The notes below the pieces were generated by a model that ran no database searches, was not told the origin of the DNA, and worked only from the letters and a program-made list of their open reading frames with translations. The translations under genes and the position numbers were made by a program. From NCBI GenBank assembly GCA_023433585.1, contig JAEZCL010000288.1, positions 1 to 8,152 of the forward strand: a stretch of DNA of 8,152 nt, read 5' to 3'. This document shows positions 1-6,389 of this stretch, one piece after another (the first letter of the stretch is position 1; each line of letters starts with the position of its first letter). This DNA is from Pseudomonadota bacterium. GTDB taxonomy: Bacteria; Pseudomonadota; Alphaproteobacteria; Caulobacterales; Caulobacteraceae.

Positions 1-1
1 A

Positions 2-1123
2 ATGAGGCGCATCCCCCTGTCCGAGCCGGACGTGGGCGCGCGCGAGACCGCCGCCGTCGCCCAGGCCCTGGCGGCGGGCGACGTGGCCATGGGGCCCCAC
101 GTCGAGGCGTTCGAGCGGGCCTTCGCCGAGCTGACCGGCCGGGCCCACGCCCTGGCGACGTCCTCGGGCACGGCGGCCCTGCACCTGGCGCTGCGGCTGC
201 TGGACCTGAAGCCCGGCGAGGCGGTGATCGTGCCCACCCTGACCTTCATCGGAGGGGTGGCCCCGGTAGTCTATCAGGGCGCGGCCCCGATCTTCGTGGA
301 CGTGGAGCCGGTCACCTGGGGCCTGGACCCCGCCCTGCTGCCCCAGGCGTTCGACCTGGCCCGGGCGCGCGGCCTGACCGTGCGGGCGGTGGCGCCGGCG
401 GACCTCTATGGCCAGTGCTGCGACATCGGCCCGATCACAGACATCGCCGCCGAGCGGGGTGTGCCCGTGGTGCTGGATTCGGCCGAGGCCGTGGGCGCGA
501 CCCTGAACGGCCGACACGCGGGCCACGGCGCCCTGATGGCCGCCTATTCGTTCAACGGCAACAAGATCATCACCACCGGCGGCGGCGGGATGCTGGTCAG
601 CGACGACGGCGAACTGATCGCCCGCGCCCGCTATCTGGCGGCGGCCGCGCGCCGGCCGGCGATCCATTACGAGCACACGGAGGTGGGCTACAATTACCGC
701 CTGAGCGCCGTGGCGGCGGCCATCGGCCTGGCCCAGCTGGAGACGCTGGAGGCGCGTGTGGCGCGGCGCCGCGTGATCTTCGAGACCTATCGCGCGGCCC
801 TGTCGGACCTGCCGGGCGTGGCCTTCGCCCCCGAGGGGCCGGGGCGGCGGCACACCCGGTGGCTGAGCGTCATGCGGCTGGACCCCGACCTGGCGAAGGC
901 GGCGCCGGAGGACGTGCGCGGCGCGCTGGACGCGGCCGGCGTCGAAAGCCGACCGGTGTGGAAGCCCATGCACCGCCAACCTGTTTTCGCCGATGCCGCC
1001 CGCGTGGGCGGTCCTGTCGCCGAATCGCTTTTCGCGCAGGGGTTGTGTCTGCCGTCCAGCGCCACCCTGAGCGAAGCGGACCAGGGCCGGGTGATCGACA
1101 CGATCCGCCGACGGCTAAGCTGA
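2..1123 (+). CDS. DegT/DnrJ/EryC1/StrS-family sugar aminotransferase (PglE/LegC-like)
   Basis: This is a PLP-dependent aminotransferase of the fold-type I sugar-aminotransferase family, which transfers an amino group (usually from glutamate) to a keto group of a nucleotide-linked sugar in the cytoplasm. At 373 residues it is full length for the family. Visible signatures are the N-terminal IPLSEPD (4-10), the cofactor-phosphate loop TSSGTAALHLAL (53-64), the cofactor aspartate in DSAEAVG (D159) and the Schiff-base lysine in SFNGNKIITTGGGGM (K188). GYNYRLS (229-235) and RHTRWLS (283-289) complete the picture. The NGNKIITT block and overall layout resemble PglE of Campylobacter (UDP-4-keto sugar C4 aminotransferase) and LegC more than perosamine synthetase. 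The exact sugar substrate cannot be told from sequence. The ATG gives a typical family N-terminus, but its ribosome-binding site lies off the window. Likely product: an amino sugar for surface polysaccharide or protein glycosylation. Confidence 0.9.
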   Translation: MRRIPLSEPDVGARETAAVAQALAAGDVAMGPHVEAFERAFAELTGRAHALATSSGTAALHLALRLLDLKPGEAVIVPTLTFIGGVAPVVYQGAAPIFVDVEPVTWGLDPALLPQAFDLARARGLTVRAVAPADLYGQCCDIGPITDIAAERGVPVVLDSAEAVGATLNGRHAGHGALMAAYSFNGNKIITTGGGGMLVSDDGELIARARYLAAAARRPAIHYEHTEVGYNYRLSAVAAAIGLAQLETLEARVARRRVIFETYRAALSDLPGVAFAPEGPGRRHTRWLSVMRLDPDLAKAAPEDVRGALDAAGVESRPVWKPMHRQPVFADAARVGGPVAESLFAQGLCLPSSATLSEADQGRVIDTIRRRLS

Positions 1124-1171
1124 CATTTCAGGCGGTTGCGCCGGAGACTGACAAATTTTCCCCCTGAGAGA

Positions 1172-1197
1172 CGAACAGGTTGGATTCACCCCGTTCG
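1172..1197. repeat. Imperfect 26-bp inverted repeat upstream of pip, GANTC at its centre
   Basis: The arms CGAAC (1172-1176) and GTTCG (1193-1197) pair exactly. GG/CC and TG/CA pairs follow further in, giving 9 matches in 11 arm positions around a short centre. The centre contains GATTC (1183-1187), which fits the CcrM methylation site GANTC used by Caulobacterales. The repeat lies 62 bp before the pip start and 48 bp after the aminotransferase stop. It could be an operator or an RNA hairpin in the pip leader. No T-run follows on either strand, so it is not a classical terminator. Its function is unknown. Confidence 0.4.
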
Positions 1198-1202
1198 CTC
1201 GG

Positions 1203-1214
1203 TATCCATGGATA
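1203..1214. promoter_or_regulatory. Perfect 12-bp palindrome TATCCATGGATA, candidate operator of pip
   Basis: The sequence TATCCATGGATA is its own reverse complement over all 12 bases and sits 45 bp before the pip ATG, in a locally AT-richer patch. The size, symmetry and position suit a dimeric transcription factor site. I could not place a convincing -35/-10 pair around it: TTGGAT (1180-1185) with TATCCA (1203-1208) has 17-bp spacing but weak matches. Regulatory function is inferred only. Confidence 0.35.
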
Positions 1215-1259
1215 AAGCGTCAAGCTTTGCCGTAAGAACCTGTAGAGATTGTTGCGCCC

Positions 1260-2234
1260 ATGACGCTTTTCGCGGAACACCCTGATCGCCGCACTTTGTA
1301 TCCCGAGATCGAACCCTTCGCTTCCGGCTTCATGGCCACGGGTTCGGCGCACGAGATCTATTACGAGGAATCCGGCTCTCCGGACGGCAAGCCGGTGCTG
1401 GTGCTGCACGGCGGGCCGGGCGGGGCGACGAACCCGTCCATGCGGCGCTATTTCGATCCGGCGCGCTATCGCATCATCATGTTCGACCAGCGCGGGTGCG
1501 GCCAGTCGCGGCCCAACGCCAGCCTTGAGAACAACACCACCTGGGACCTGATCGAGGACATCGAGCGGCTGCGCGAACGGTGCGGAGTCGAGAAATGGTC
1601 GGTGTTCGGCGGCTCGTGGGGCTCCACCCTGTCGCTGGCCTATGCGATCACCCACCCGGAACGGGTCGAGAGCCTGATCCTGCGCGGCATCTTCCTGCTG
1701 ACGAAGAAGGAACTGCACTGGTTCTACCAGGACGGCGCCTCGATGATCTTCCCCGATGCGTGGGAAGGCTTCCTCAAGCCGATCCCCGAGGCGGAGCGCG
1801 GCGACCTGATCGCGGCCTACTATAAACGCCTGACCAGCGACGACGCGGCGGTGCGCGCCGAGGCGGCGGTGGCGTGGTCAAGCTGGGAAGGCGACACGGT
1901 CAGCGTCGAGGGCCCCCAGGCTCGCCCGGAGAAGTTCGCCGAACCGGAGTTCGCCGTCGCCTTCGCCCGGATCGAGTGCCACTACTTCACCAACGGCGGC
2001 TTCTTCCCCGAGGAAGGCTGGATCCTGAAGAACGTCCACCGCATCCGCCATATCCCCACCTGGATCGCTCAGGGGCGGTTCGACGTGGTGACGCCGTCCT
2101 CCGGCGCCTGGGCCCTGCACCGGGCGTTCCCCGAAGCGAAGCTAGACCTGATCCCCGACGCGGGCCATGCGTCGAGCGAGCCGGGGATCATCGATTCTCT
2201 CATCCAGGCCACGGACTGGGCGGCGGGGCTTTAA
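1260..2234 (+). CDS. pip: Prolyl aminopeptidase (proline iminopeptidase), alpha/beta hydrolase, peptidase family S33
   Basis: The product removes N-terminal proline from peptides in the cytoplasm and so aids peptide turnover. At 324 residues it has the usual length for the family. The order of motifs is classical: LYPEIEPF near the N-terminus (13-20), the oxyanion loop HGGPGG (50-55), DQRGCGQSRP (76-85), the nucleophile elbow GGSWGS with Ser119, the acid in GRFD (Asp275) and the catalytic histidine in DAGH (His303). The cap domain carries AWSSWEG (205-211) and ARIECHYF (236-243), whose glutamates normally hold the substrate amino terminus. No signal peptide is seen. The first ATG is preferred because the LYP.IEPF start is conserved, although the Shine-Dalgarno is poor (AGAG about 13 bases upstream). 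A later ATG at residue 25 would delete that conserved segment. The gene is probably transcribed alone. Its stop interleaves with that of the convergent gene. Confidence 0.95.
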   Translation: MTLFAEHPDRRTLYPEIEPFASGFMATGSAHEIYYEESGSPDGKPVLVLHGGPGGATNPSMRRYFDPARYRIIMFDQRGCGQSRPNASLENNTTWDLIEDIERLRERCGVEKWSVFGGSWGSTLSLAYAITHPERVESLILRGIFLLTKKELHWFYQDGASMIFPDAWEGFLKPIPEAERGDLIAAYYKRLTSDDAAVRAEAAVAWSSWEGDTVSVEGPQARPEKFAEPEFAVAFARIECHYFTNGGFFPEEGWILKNVHRIRHIPTWIAQGRFDVVTPSSGAWALHRAFPEAKLDLIPDAGHASSEPGIIDSLIQATDWAAGL

Positions 2235-2239
2235 GCCCC
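2225..2239. terminator. GC-rich hairpin over the two convergent stop codons, possible bidirectional terminator
   Basis: GGGGCT (2225-2230) pairs with AGCCCC (2234-2239) around the loop TTA (2231-2233). The hairpin covers the pip stop (TAA, 2232-2234) and the stop of the opposing gene (complement of 2231-2233). Being symmetric, it can form in both transcripts. Neither side has the T-run of an intrinsic terminator, so it may only pause polymerase or protect 3' ends. The position between convergent genes is the main support. Confidence 0.3.
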
Positions 2240-2680
2240 CTGCCCGTCCTTCTCCCGCACCATCTCGTCCAGCCGGAAGCCGATGCGGCGGGCGGGCTGG
2301 TCCGGCTCAGGCTTGGGCCGGGCGGACAGGACGACGTTCAGACGACTGACGTGCTGGACCAGACTGACCGGGCGGCCATTGGGATCGCGGCCGAAGAACA
2401 GCAGCAGGTCCGGCCCCCAGTAGCCCAGGTCGTGGATCATCAGGACGCCGTCGCCCGGCATTCCCACGCCGCGCACTCCGATCTCCTCATCCTTGTCCAG
2501 GCGGGATTCGAACTCGCGGATCAGGCGCGTCAGGCGCACGAACGCCCATTCGGCCGGATTGTCGGTCTGGCGCAGCCCCTGGGCCAGGGCGGCGGATTCC
2601 TCTGGCGTCTTTTCCGAGGTGACGGGCCGGGGACACGGGGCGAACATGGCCGGATCGGCCTTGACGACGGACTCTGACAT
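2231..2680 (-). CDS. Small conserved hypothetical protein, resembles DUF6173 family
   Basis: This gene encodes a 149-residue soluble protein with no signal peptide or membrane segment, so it is probably cytosolic. Residues 43-63 form a likely amphipathic helix (AEWAFVRLTRLIREFESRL). A compact, mostly beta-looking core follows, with EEIGVRGVGMPGDGVLMI (65-82), the motif HDLGYWGPDLLLFFG (83-97), and NGRPVSLVQHVSRLNVVL (101-118). The tail is charged and proline-rich. The GYW.PDL..F.G and VQHVS features recall the alphaproteobacterial DUF6173 family, but I name that family from memory. No enzyme motif is recognised. The ATG lies 9 bp after the rodA stop, with a good AGGA on that stop codon, so the gene is almost certainly co-transcribed with the elongasome operon and probably translationally coupled to rodA. 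A cell-wall or shape role is inferred from this position only. Confidence 0.85.
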   Translation of the reverse strand: MSESVVKADPAMFAPCPRPVTSEKTPEESAALAQGLRQTDNPAEWAFVRLTRLIREFESRLDKDEEIGVRGVGMPGDGVLMIHDLGYWGPDLLLFFGRDPNGRPVSLVQHVSRLNVVLSARPKPEPDQPARRIGFRLDEMVREKDGQGA

Positions 2681-2687
2681 ACGCTGA

Positions 2688-2691
2688 TCCT
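2688..2691 (-). promoter_or_regulatory. Shine-Dalgarno AGGA overlapping the rodA stop codon
   Basis: Read on the minus strand, the rodA stop TAG (2690-2692) runs straight into GGAT, making TAGGAT. AGGA lies 7 bases before the ATG of the downstream small gene. This supports that start codon and suggests that ribosomes finishing rodA reinitiate there. Confidence 0.65.
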
Positions 2692-3841
2692 AGAACAGCC
2701 CGCGCCCTTTGGGGAGCTCCAGATAGCGGTGCACCCGCACCGCCATGACCAGCCCGAAACCGATCATCACCGTCAGCAGGACGGTGCCGCCGTAAGACAA
2801 CAGGGGCATGGGCACGCCCACCACCGGGGCCAGGCCCATGACCATCGCCCCATTGATGAGGATGTAGAGGGCGAAGGTCGCCGTCACCCCCGCCGCCGCC
2901 AGCCGGCCGAAATGGCTGTGCGACAGCGAGGCGATGCGCAGCGAGATCAGGATGATGGCCGCGAAGATGGCCAGGACCGTGAACGAGCCGACGAAGCCGA
3001 ACTCCTCCGACAGGGCCGCGAAGATGAAGTCGGTGTGCTTCTCGGGCAGGAACTCCAGCTGGCTCTGGCTGCCCAGGCCATAGCCCTTGCCCAGGAAACC
3101 GCCCGAGCCCATGGCGATCTTGGACTGCATGATGTGATAGCCGGCGCCGGACGGATCCGCCTCGGGGTTCAGGAAGGTCAGCACCCGCTCGCGCTGATAG
3201 TCATGCAGCACGAACATGACGAAGGGCGGCACGGCTGAGGCCACAGCCGCGCCGGCGGCCAGGATCAGCTTCCAGCTGAGCCCTGCCATGAACATGATGG
3301 CCGCGCCGGTCAGGGCGATCAGCATGGCGGTGCCCAGGTCCGGCTGGTGCGCCACCAGAAGGACCGGCGCGCCGATCATGACGAGGGGGATCAGCAGCTT
3401 CCATGACAGGCGGGCGTCCTGAGCCGACGTCCCGTGATACCAGCGCGCCAGGGCCAGGACGATGCCGACCTTCATGATCTCGGACGGCTGGAGGCGGATG
3501 ATCCCCAGGTCCAGCCAGCGCGTCGCCCCCATGGCGGTGTAGCCGAACAGCTCCACGGCCACGAGCAGAACCAGGCCCAGCAGATAGACCGGATAGGCCG
3601 CGGCGAACCAGACGCGCAGGTCCACCAGCGCCAGCACCAGCATCATCACCAGGCACACCGCCACGCGGATCAGGTGATTGGCGGCCCACGGCTCCCACGA
3701 ACTGCCGCCCACCGAATAGAGCATCAGGGCGCCGGCGCCGGTCACCAGACACAGCAGCCCGACCAGCCGCCAGTCGATCTCGGCCAGCTTCACGGGCAGA
3801 CGCTCGCGCTGGCCGGGACGGGTCAGGGCCGAACCGGTCAT
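2690..3841 (-). CDS. rodA: Rod-shape SEDS peptidoglycan glycosyltransferase RodA
   Basis: RodA polymerises glycan strands from lipid II in the inner membrane and works in complex with PBP2 during side-wall growth. The 383-residue product is dominated by hydrophobic segments consistent with the roughly ten helices of the SEDS family. Diagnostic motifs are GATRWLDLG (105-113), LQPSE (117-121), HQPDLGTA (165-172), LPEKHTDFIFAALSEE (265-280) and the C-terminal VPMPLLSYGGT (343-353). Asp271 in HTDF is the position of the essential acidic residue known in RodA. The HTDFIF wording and the neighbouring PBP2 separate it from the division paralogue FtsW. The start overlaps the mrdA stop in ATGA, and AAGGGGG lies inside the last mrdA codons, so translation is probably coupled. 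The N-terminal tail before the first membrane helix (about 1-23) is cytosolic and basic. Confidence 0.97.
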   Translation of the reverse strand: MTGSALTRPGQRERLPVKLAEIDWRLVGLLCLVTGAGALMLYSVGGSSWEPWAANHLIRVAVCLVMMLVLALVDLRVWFAAAYPVYLLGLVLLVAVELFGYTAMGATRWLDLGIIRLQPSEIMKVGIVLALARWYHGTSAQDARLSWKLLIPLVMIGAPVLLVAHQPDLGTAMLIALTGAAIMFMAGLSWKLILAAGAAVASAVPPFVMFVLHDYQRERVLTFLNPEADPSGAGYHIMQSKIAMGSGGFLGKGYGLGSQSQLEFLPEKHTDFIFAALSEEFGFVGSFTVLAIFAAIILISLRIASLSHSHFGRLAAAGVTATFALYILINGAMVMGLAPVVGVPMPLLSYGGTVLLTVMIGFGLVMAVRVHRYLELPKGRGLF

Positions 3842-5874
3842 CCGACGCCCCCTTCGGGCAGATAGGGCTGGGGTCCGGTCGGCACGGGCGCCGGCGCGGG
3901 CGCAGGGCGCGCCGGCAGCACCGCAGGCGGCGCGATGGCGGCGGGGTCTTCCTCCTCCAGGGGGCCGACCGGTTCGGGCGGCAGGGGCCGCTCGATGCGG
4001 GTGCGCATGTCCGGATCCTTGAGCAGGGTCACGCGCATGACTTCGCGCGCCTTCTCGGCGGCGATGCGCGAGCCGCCGCCGTGCTGCACAATCACCGCGA
4101 TGGCGTAGCGCGGCGCGTCATGGGGCGCGAAGGCCACGAACAGGCCGTGGTCGCGGCTGGACCATTCGACGGTGGTCCCGCGCCTGAGGCCGCCGCGCGC
4201 CTGGGCCGTGCCGGTCTTGCCCGCCATCTGGATGTCGCCCAGGCCCAGCTGGCTGACCCGGTAAGCCGTGCCGGTGACGTCGTTGGCCACCGCCGCCATG
4301 CCCGCGCGCACGATGTCCAGGTGCTGGTCCTGGAACGGCAGGTCCGGCACGGCGGCGCCGGAGGGGCGCTCCACGCCGCCGACCGACTTGATGATGCGCG
4401 GCTCGATGGCCTTGCGGCCGTTGGCGATGCGGGCCGTCATGACGGTGAGCTGGAGGGCCGTGACCTCCGTCGCGCCCTGCCCGATCGCCACGGACAGCGT
4501 CTCGCCCGGATACCAGTTGCGGGCGTCGGGGTTCGGGTTGTTCCGAAAGGCGTGCCGCTTCCATTCCGTCGACGGCATGGTGCCCTCGCGCTGGCCGGAC
4601 AGCCCGAAATCATAGGTGCGGTGAAAACCCAGCGCTTCGGCCGTTCGCGCGATGCGGTCGATGCCCGCCCGGTTGCACATGTGATAGAAATAGACGTTGC
4701 ACGAGTTCTTGATGGCGTCGTGCATGGCCTGGGGACCATGCCCTCCCGCCCTGTGGCATCGGAACGTGCGGTTCCCGAACCGATAGCCGCCCGTGCAGGT
4801 CACCCGCTCGGTCGGATCCACCCCGGCGTCCAGGAGCGCCAGCGCCGTGGTCATCTTGAAGGTCGAGCCCGGCGGGAAGGTTCCGTAAACGGTCTTGTCC
4901 AGCAGCGGACGGCGCTCATAGTCGGCCCAGGCGCGGTAAACGGTGCTGGGGACGCCCGAAACGAACAGGTTCGGATCAAACGCCGGGGCCGACGTCATGC
5001 ACAGGACGTCGCCGTTGCGCACGTCCATGACCACGCAGCCGCCGGAATCCTCGCCGAACACCTCCAGCGCCCGGTTCTGGATGTCGGCGTCCAGGGTCAG
5101 CATCACCTCGGCGCCGTGCGTCGGGGTGACCGAGCCCTCCACGTCCTCGCCCACCACCCGTCCGCGCGCGTCCACCTCGACCCGCTGGCCGCCCTGGGTT
5201 CCGCGCAACTCCAGGTCCAGGGTCTGTTCGATGCCCTGGCGCCCGATGCGGAAACCGGGGTGATACAAAAGGGTCGGGACCTCTGCGCCCCGTTCCCGGA
5301 TCGCGGCCACGTCCCGCTCCGAGACCTTGGCCACATAGCCGACCGTATGGGCGAAAGCGCCGCCGTGCGGATAGAAGCGCGCCTCGTTCATGTCGGCCAT
5401 CACGCCCGGCAGCTCGTTGGCGTAGAGGTTGACCCGGGCGAACTCCTCCCAGGTCAGGTCGCTCTTGACCGGCACCGGCACGAAACGGGGCGCCGCGTTG
5501 ACGTCACGCACGATGCCGCGGCGGCGCTCCAGGGTGTCGGGGAGAAGGCGGCCCAGCAGGTCCAGGGTCTGGTCCAGATCGCGGGTCTCGTCGCGCACCA
5601 CCAGCACGCGGAAGCTGGGCCGGTTGCCGGCGATGACCACACCCTCGCGGTCAAGGATGCGGCCGCGGGGCGGCGGGATGAGTCGGAAATTGAACTGGTT
5701 GTTGACCGCCAGGGTGGCGTATTCGCCCGCCTGGACCACCTGAAGCTGGCCCAGGCGCCCGCCCAGCGCCAGCAGCCCCAGGGCGGTGGCGCCGCCCAGC
5801 AGGAAGGTGCGGCGCAGGAACGAGCCCTGGCGCTCATTGACGTCCGAAAAGAAGATCGACGGTTCGCTGCTCAT
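3838..5874 (-). CDS. mrdA: Penicillin-binding protein 2, elongation-specific DD-transpeptidase
   Basis: PBP2 cross-links new side-wall peptidoglycan and is the RodA partner and classic mecillinam target. It is a class B PBP of 678 residues. A membrane anchor lies near 24-44, followed by the non-catalytic pedestal with IPPPRGRILDREG (66-78) and the transpeptidase domain from about 255. Catalytic motifs are STFK (Ser337, Lys340), SCN (391-393) and KTGT (553-556); WYPGETLSVAIGQG (454-467) is also typical. Cys360, Cys373, His379 and Cys392 match in spacing and order the zinc ligands reported in some gammaproteobacterial PBP2 proteins, with cysteine replacing aspartate at two positions. After the transpeptidase fold comes a proline/alanine-rich tail of about 50 residues (629-678), which should be periplasmic. 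The ATG overlaps the mreD stop (ATGA). The Shine-Dalgarno there is weak, which suggests translational coupling. Confidence 0.97.
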   Translation of the reverse strand: MSSEPSIFFSDVNERQGSFLRRTFLLGGATALGLLALGGRLGQLQVVQAGEYATLAVNNQFNFRLIPPPRGRILDREGVVIAGNRPSFRVLVVRDETRDLDQTLDLLGRLLPDTLERRRGIVRDVNAAPRFVPVPVKSDLTWEEFARVNLYANELPGVMADMNEARFYPHGGAFAHTVGYVAKVSERDVAAIRERGAEVPTLLYHPGFRIGRQGIEQTLDLELRGTQGGQRVEVDARGRVVGEDVEGSVTPTHGAEVMLTLDADIQNRALEVFGEDSGGCVVMDVRNGDVLCMTSAPAFDPNLFVSGVPSTVYRAWADYERRPLLDKTVYGTFPPGSTFKMTTALALLDAGVDPTERVTCTGGYRFGNRTFRCHRAGGHGPQAMHDAIKNSCNVYFYHMCNRAGIDRIARTAEALGFHRTYDFGLSGQREGTMPSTEWKRHAFRNNPNPDARNWYPGETLSVAIGQGATEVTALQLTVMTARIANGRKAIEPRIIKSVGGVERPSGAAVPDLPFQDQHLDIVRAGMAAVANDVTGTAYRVSQLGLGDIQMAGKTGTAQARGGLRRGTTVEWSSRDHGLFVAFAPHDAPRYAIAVIVQHGGGSRIAAEKAREVMRVTLLKDPDMRTRIERPLPPEPVGPLEEEDPAAIAPPAVLPARPAPAPAPVPTGPQPYLPEGGVG

Positions 5875-6389
5875 CGGAAACGCACGTCCCCGTCGTCGAA
5901 ACGCTCGAGCATCCAGCCCACGACGGGAAACAGGGCCAGGGTCGGGACCACCTGCCAGAACAGGGCCAAGAGGCTGGGCGCATTGCCCGCGATCAGGCTG
6001 ACGATCATGTAGGCCAGAATGAAGGCCAAAAGGGTGCAGGCCGAATACCAGGCGAACAGCGTCCAGCGCTCATGCGCCGCCAGCAGGCTTCTGGAGGCCA
6101 GGATGACGCCGTAAACCGCCAACAGCGACAGCGGCCACAGCCCCATGGGCGCATACCAGAAGATGTCCAGGAACAGGCCCAGGGCGAGCAGCAACACGGG
6201 CGCCAGGGCCGACGGCCGGATCAGCGGCCAGACGAAGGCCAGGGCCAGGGGCAGCACCGGTTCGGGCAGGCCGAAGCCGAACAGCTCGATCGGCGTGGCC
6301 AGGATCACCGTGCCCGCCACGGCGATCAGGGCGGGCCAGACCAGCCACTGCATCGGCCCCACCATTCGCACGGCCATGGCCCGTCTCAC
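5871..6389 (-). CDS. mreD: Rod shape-determining membrane protein MreD
   Basis: MreD is a small inner-membrane protein of the elongasome that binds MreC and helps control PBP2-RodA activity. The 172-residue product is almost wholly hydrophobic, with about five or six likely membrane segments (near 15-33, 43-57, 60-76, 83-98, 111-134 and 141-160). The segment LGLFLDIFWYAPMGLWPLSLL (70-90) carries the D.....P.G..PL pattern typical of MreD. MreD sequences diverge quickly, so position between mreC and mrdA weighs heavily in this call. The start is GTG, overlapping the mreC stop as GTGA, with GGAG 8 bases upstream. An ATG four codons later is an alternative. The C-terminal tail is charged and overlaps the mrdA start by four bases. 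Confidence 0.93.
   Translation of the reverse strand: MRRAMAVRMVGPMQWLVWPALIAVAGTVILATPIELFGFGLPEPVLPLALAFVWPLIRPSALAPVLLLALGLFLDIFWYAPMGLWPLSLLAVYGVILASRSLLAAHERWTLFAWYSACTLLAFILAYMIVSLIAGNAPSLLALFWQVVPTLALFPVVGWMLERFDDGDVRFR

Noticed and set aside
1131..1159. Possible intrinsic terminator after the aminotransferase (GGCG/CGCC stem and a TTTT further on).
   Set aside because: The stem is only 4 bp, and the T-run at 1156-1159 is 13 bases away from it rather than directly following.
415..1167. A 250-codon plus-strand frame inside the aminotransferase gene.
   Set aside because: It is a frame-shifted shadow with Arg/Gly/Pro-rich low-complexity translation and no motif; the overlapping frame carries an intact family signature.
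1180..1208. Possible sigma-70 promoter for pip (TTGGAT, 17 bp, TATCCA).
   Set aside because: Both hexamers match the consensus at only about half their positions, and the -10 lies inside the palindrome, so the match may be incidental.
1128..1718. A 196-codon minus-strand frame over the pip leader and 5' half of pip.
   Set aside because: Most of it is antisense to pip coding sequence, it has no recognisable domain, and composition is typical of a shadow frame. The non-coding part is better explained as the pip leader.
4081..6012. A 643-codon open frame on the plus strand, antisense to mrdA and the end of mreD.
   Set aside because: The strong GC bias of the real genes removes stops from this antisense frame. 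The translation is rich in Arg, His, Ala and Gly with no recognisable domain, while the opposite strand holds complete PBP2 motifs.
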